DNA from: Candidatus Woesearchaeota archaeon
Lineage (GTDB): Archaea > Nanobdellota > Nanobdellia > SCGC-AAA011-G17 > JACQNH01
Assembly (NCBI GenBank): GCA_016203175.1
Contig: JACQNH010000075.1
Coordinates: forward strand, 1 to 6,554
Length of the DNA: 6,554 nt
Reading direction: 5' to 3'
A program made the position numbers and the translations under genes. Numbering within the stretch: position 1 is the stretch's first letter; every line of letters starts with the position of its first letter. Below, in pieces: positions 4,676-6,554 of the stretch. The notes below the pieces were generated by a model. It was not told the origin of the DNA and did not search any database. It saw only the letters and a program-made list of their open reading frames with translations.

Positions 4676-4692
4676 ATCAGTTTTATATAAAT

Positions 4693-4983
4693 ATGAAAAA
4701 AGAAATTGAGAAAATAAAAAAAAGAATTTTACCAATATTAAAAGAATATAACGTAGTTAGAGCCGGAATATTTGGTTCTTATGCCCGGGGTGAAGCAAAA
4801 AAGAAGAGTGATATTGATATTTTGATTGAAGTGAGAGGTAGAAAGTTTAGTTTACTTGATTTAGTTGGTTTGGAACAGGAGTTGAGAAAAAAACTTGGGA
4901 AAAATGTGGACTTATTGACTTATAAAGGGATTAATCATTTGTTAAAAGATCAAATCTTAGGAGAGGAAATAAGGATAATATGA
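4693..4983 (+). CDS. mntA: MntA-type nucleotidyltransferase antitoxin
   Basis: A 96-residue minimal nucleotidyltransferase. The helix EIEKIKKRILPILKEY is followed by the metal/nucleotide motif G28-S29-x10-D40-x-D42 (FGSYARGEAKKKSDIDILIE), and a third acidic residue, D73, in KNVDLLTY. All catalytic residues are present. In MntA-HepT systems this enzyme inactivates the HEPN toxin by transferring AMP from ATP to the tyrosine of the toxin's RX4HXY motif. The gene lies 17 bp after the rhomboid gene and overlaps hepT by 4 bp (ATGA). It could be read through from the rhomboid operon or have its own promoter: a TATA-like TTTATATAAAT at 4682-4692 is too close to the ATG to be its promoter. The length matches the family. 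Confidence 0.9.
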   Translation: MKKEIEKIKKRILPILKEYNVVRAGIFGSYARGEAKKKSDIDILIEVRGRKFSLLDLVGLEQELRKKLGKNVDLLTYKGINHLLKDQILGEEIRII

Positions 4984-5327
4984 ATAAGGACCCATTAATA
5001 TTTATAAGACATATATTAGAGGCTATTGGAAACATAGAATCTTTTTCTAGAGGAATTTCTAGAGAAAAATTTGATAAAGACAAATTAATACAAAGTGCCA
5101 TTATTAGGCAAATAGAGGTTATTGGAGAAGCAGTTAAAAACGTGCCTGTTGATTTTACCAATAAACATCCTAATATTGAATGGAAGAAAATTGCTGGAAC
5201 GAGAGATAAGATAATTCATCATTATTTTGGAATCGATCTTGATACCGTTTGGGATGTTATTGAAAAAGATTTACCTAAATTAAAGAAAGATATTAAAAAA
5301 CTTCTTGAGGAAAATAAGAATGAATGA
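4980..5327 (+). CDS. hepT: HepT-type HEPN ribonuclease toxin (DUF86)
   Basis: A 115-residue all-helical HEPN protein. The ribonuclease motif is intact: R75-x4-H80-x-Y82 (RDKIIHHYFGID), with Tyr82 the residue AMPylated by MntA in studied systems. Other family signs are QSAIIRQIEVIGEAVKNVP in the central helix and the closing LDTVWDVIEKDLPKLKKDI. It should be a dimeric cytoplasmic RNase neutralised by the product of the upstream gene; in archaea and bacteria such pairs act as toxin-antitoxin, and some as anti-phage systems. The start at ATG 4980 overlaps mntA by 4 bp, with GAGG/AAGGAT just ahead. The 3' end overlaps the KaiC-like gene by 8 bp, which implies co-transcription of all three. Confidence 0.9.
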   Translation: MNKDPLIFIRHILEAIGNIESFSRGISREKFDKDKLIQSAIIRQIEVIGEAVKNVPVDFTNKHPNIEWKKIAGTRDKIIHHYFGIDLDTVWDVIEKDLPKLKKDIKKLLEENKNE

Positions 5328-6048
5328 AAAAAGAGTAAAAACAGGAGTTATTGGTTTGGATAAACTTCTAAATGGTGGACTTTTACCAGGTAGGAGTATT
5401 TTACTGTCAGGTCCATGCGGCTCTGGAAAATCCATTCTTGCCGTTCAATTCTTATATAACGGAGCAACAAAATTCAAAGAAAAAGGGCTTTATATTAATT
5501 TGGAAGAAGAAAAACATAGAATTTTTGGGAATATGCAAACTTTAGGACTTAACCTAGAAAGATTAGAAAAGAAAAATGATCTTATGATAATTGGTGGACA
5601 AATTGCAGGCATTGATGACTATATGTATAAGGTAGGAGCTGATGTAAATCATATAATAGAAGAAATTGAAGAGCTAGTAAAGCAAAACAAGGTCAAAAGA
5701 GTGGTTATAGACTCAATTAATTTATTAACTATGCTTTGTAAAGATAACATAGAAAAACGAAAAGTTTTAACAAGGCTTACGCATAGGCTAAATAATTTAG
5801 ATTGCACTTCTATCCTAATATCTGAAGTGAAAGAAAATACCACAAATCTATCTAGATTTGGAATAGAGGAATTTGTTGTTGATGGTGTTATTGGTTTATA
5901 TCTATTAAGAAACGGCGACAGATTTATTCCGGGCATTGTAGTAAGAAAAATGCGCGGGTCAGATCACGACAAAAGCATTAGGTTATATAAAATAACAAAA
6001 AGAGGAATAGAAGTGTACCCAAATGAAACTTTGTTTACTGAGATATAA
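5320..6048 (+). CDS. KaiC-like RecA-superfamily ATPase, single domain
   Basis: A 242-residue protein of the KaiC/RadA-like ATPase group (COG0467 type). Walker A is GPCGSGKS at residues 31-38, preceded by TGVIGLDKLLNGGLLPGRS. Catalytic glutamates lie in NLEEE (60-64), and Walker B is KRVVID (126-131). After it come LISEV (167-170) and the family's FGIEEFVVDGVIGL (180-193), then a C-terminal RKMRGSDHDK segment. One RecA domain is present, as in many archaeal KaiC homologues thought to act in signalling or as oligomeric switches; there is no second domain or DNA-binding part. I chose ATG 5320, with GAGG nine bases ahead, over a TTG at 5305 that would put the SD in the gene. It overlaps hepT by 8 bp, so it belongs to the mntA-hepT transcript; a role with the TA pair is inferred, not known. 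Confidence 0.85.
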   Translation: MNEKRVKTGVIGLDKLLNGGLLPGRSILLSGPCGSGKSILAVQFLYNGATKFKEKGLYINLEEEKHRIFGNMQTLGLNLERLEKKNDLMIIGGQIAGIDDYMYKVGADVNHIIEEIEELVKQNKVKRVVIDSINLLTMLCKDNIEKRKVLTRLTHRLNNLDCTSILISEVKENTTNLSRFGIEEFVVDGVIGLYLLRNGDRFIPGIVVRKMRGSDHDKSIRLYKITKRGIEVYPNETLFTEI

Positions 6049-6061
6049 CCAAAATGATTAG

Positions 6062-6070
6062 TTATTTAAA
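6062..6070 (+). promoter_or_regulatory. TATA box favouring start at 6093
   Basis: TTATTTAAA is centred 27 nt before ATG 6093, the leaderless spacing seen at the other archaeal promoters here. It argues against the ATG at 6054, which lies upstream of this box. Confidence 0.5.
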
Positions 6071-6092
6071 GCGAAAAATATACCATGCTATT

Positions 6093-6554
6093 ATGCAAAA
6101 AAGAAGCTTATTAGTGTTCTTATTATTTATGGGTGTATTTGGAATTATTTATATCTTGATTGATAATGCTAGTTTTATTGGTTACTCTATTTTTGGATTC
6201 CCTCATAATATAGATAAAAATAATGAAATTAATAAAGAAATTATTAAAATAGGCAAAAATAATAAGGCATTACCTTTAGAAAATTTCTTTGAAGAAAATA
6301 AACCAATTTTAAATAGAGTAATTCCTTCTAAAGAAATTAAAAAATCTTCGTCAGGTGGTGGTTCATCTAGCAGTCCAATAACAGGCTATTCTATTACTCC
6401 TTGTACTGATCTAGATAATGATGGTTATGGGGACATTAATGGAATATATGGAATTCCTAATGGATGTAATTATGATTTACCAGATTGTAATGATAATAAT
6501 TTAAACATATATCCCGGCACAACTGAAATATGTGGTAATGGAATTGATGAAGAT
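6093..6554 (+). CDS. Secreted protein with MopE-like metal-binding repeats, 3'-truncated by window edge
   Basis: The frame runs open to the window end; 154 residues are visible. A basic start (MQKR) is followed by a long hydrophobic signal/anchor (SLLVFLLFMGVFGIIYILI, about 5-23). Then comes a polar Asn/Lys-rich stretch and a Ser/Gly linker (SSSGGGSSSS, about 85-94). From residue 104 there is C-T-D-LDNDGYGD, then PDCNDNNLNIYPGTTEICGN and GIDED. This is the MopE-type putative metal-binding repeat (D-x-D-x-D-G-Y-G-D plus DCNDxN...YPGxxEIC-GNGIDED), which is expected to bind calcium outside the cell. Further repeats probably follow beyond the edge. An alternative ATG at 6054 adds 13 residues; the TATA box at 6062-6070 favours 6093. 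Role: cell-surface or secreted protein, partner unknown. Low-complexity Gly/Ser linkers also occur in the PGF protein at the other end of the window. Confidence 0.8.
   Translation, partial: MQKRSLLVFLLFMGVFGIIYILIDNASFIGYSIFGFPHNIDKNNEINKEIIKIGKNNKALPLENFFEENKPILNRVIPSKEIKKSSSGGGSSSSPITGYSITPCTDLDNDGYGDINGIYGIPNGCNYDLPDCNDNNLNIYPGTTEICGNGIDED

Noticed and set aside
4682..4692. TTTATATAAAT as the mntA promoter
   Set aside because: It ends directly against the ATG, so transcription would start inside the gene; it may be chance in AT-rich sequence.
4931..5161. Minus-strand frame opposite mntA/hepT, and a similar one at 5649-5936 opposite the ATPase
   Set aside because: Both lie entirely across strongly recognised genes and show no domain.
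1..6554. CRISPR array, insertion sequence or transposase
   Set aside because: No regularly spaced short repeats, transposase motifs or terminal inverted repeats were seen; the repeats present are gene-derived.

Overview
This is an AT-rich window of compact genes that looks archaeal, most likely from a DPANN-type lineage of the Woesearchaeota/Pacearchaeota kind. The archaeal signs are a tRNA with a short bulge-helix-bulge intron and no encoded CCA, a PGF-pre-PGF surface protein, and TATA boxes centred about 25-30 nt upstream of start codons with no room for a leader (leaderless mRNAs). The taxonomic placement is inferred.

Left third (1-2900): the 3' part of a PGF-pre-PGF surface protein with three C-terminal membrane segments is followed by a plastic region. 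It holds a divergent pair (a winged-helix regulator on the minus strand and a small wHTH-like protein on the plus strand) and a nearly identical 186-bp copy of part of the PGF gene, which supplies the stop codon of the small protein. Next come a truncated AbrB-type antitoxin relic, a diverged copy of the PGF gene's 3' end, an intact two-gene toxin-antitoxin module on the minus strand, and a third, still more decayed PGF 3' end. The pattern suggests a former tandem array of PGF-family genes whose bodies were lost or replaced by regulatory and TA genes.

Middle (2900-4680): an elongator tRNA-Met (CAT) with a 13-nt intron and an atypical D-loop/T-loop, then a tightly overlapping plus-strand operon. 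It encodes a signal-peptide/TM surface protein, a two-TM protein, a previously unlisted 49-aa single-TM protein and a rhomboid intramembrane serine protease.

Right (4690-6554): an MntA (nucleotidyltransferase antitoxin) / HepT (HEPN ribonuclease toxin) pair whose last gene overlaps a KaiC-like RecA-fold ATPase, so the three probably form one transcript. A secreted protein with MopE-like Ca-binding repeats then begins and runs off the end of the window.

Overall there are two intact type II/VII-like TA modules, one antitoxin relic and three surface-protein loci within 6.5 kb. The most unusual items are the layered PGF 3'-end relics, the MntA-HepT-KaiC-like arrangement, the rhomboid operon and the odd tRNA.
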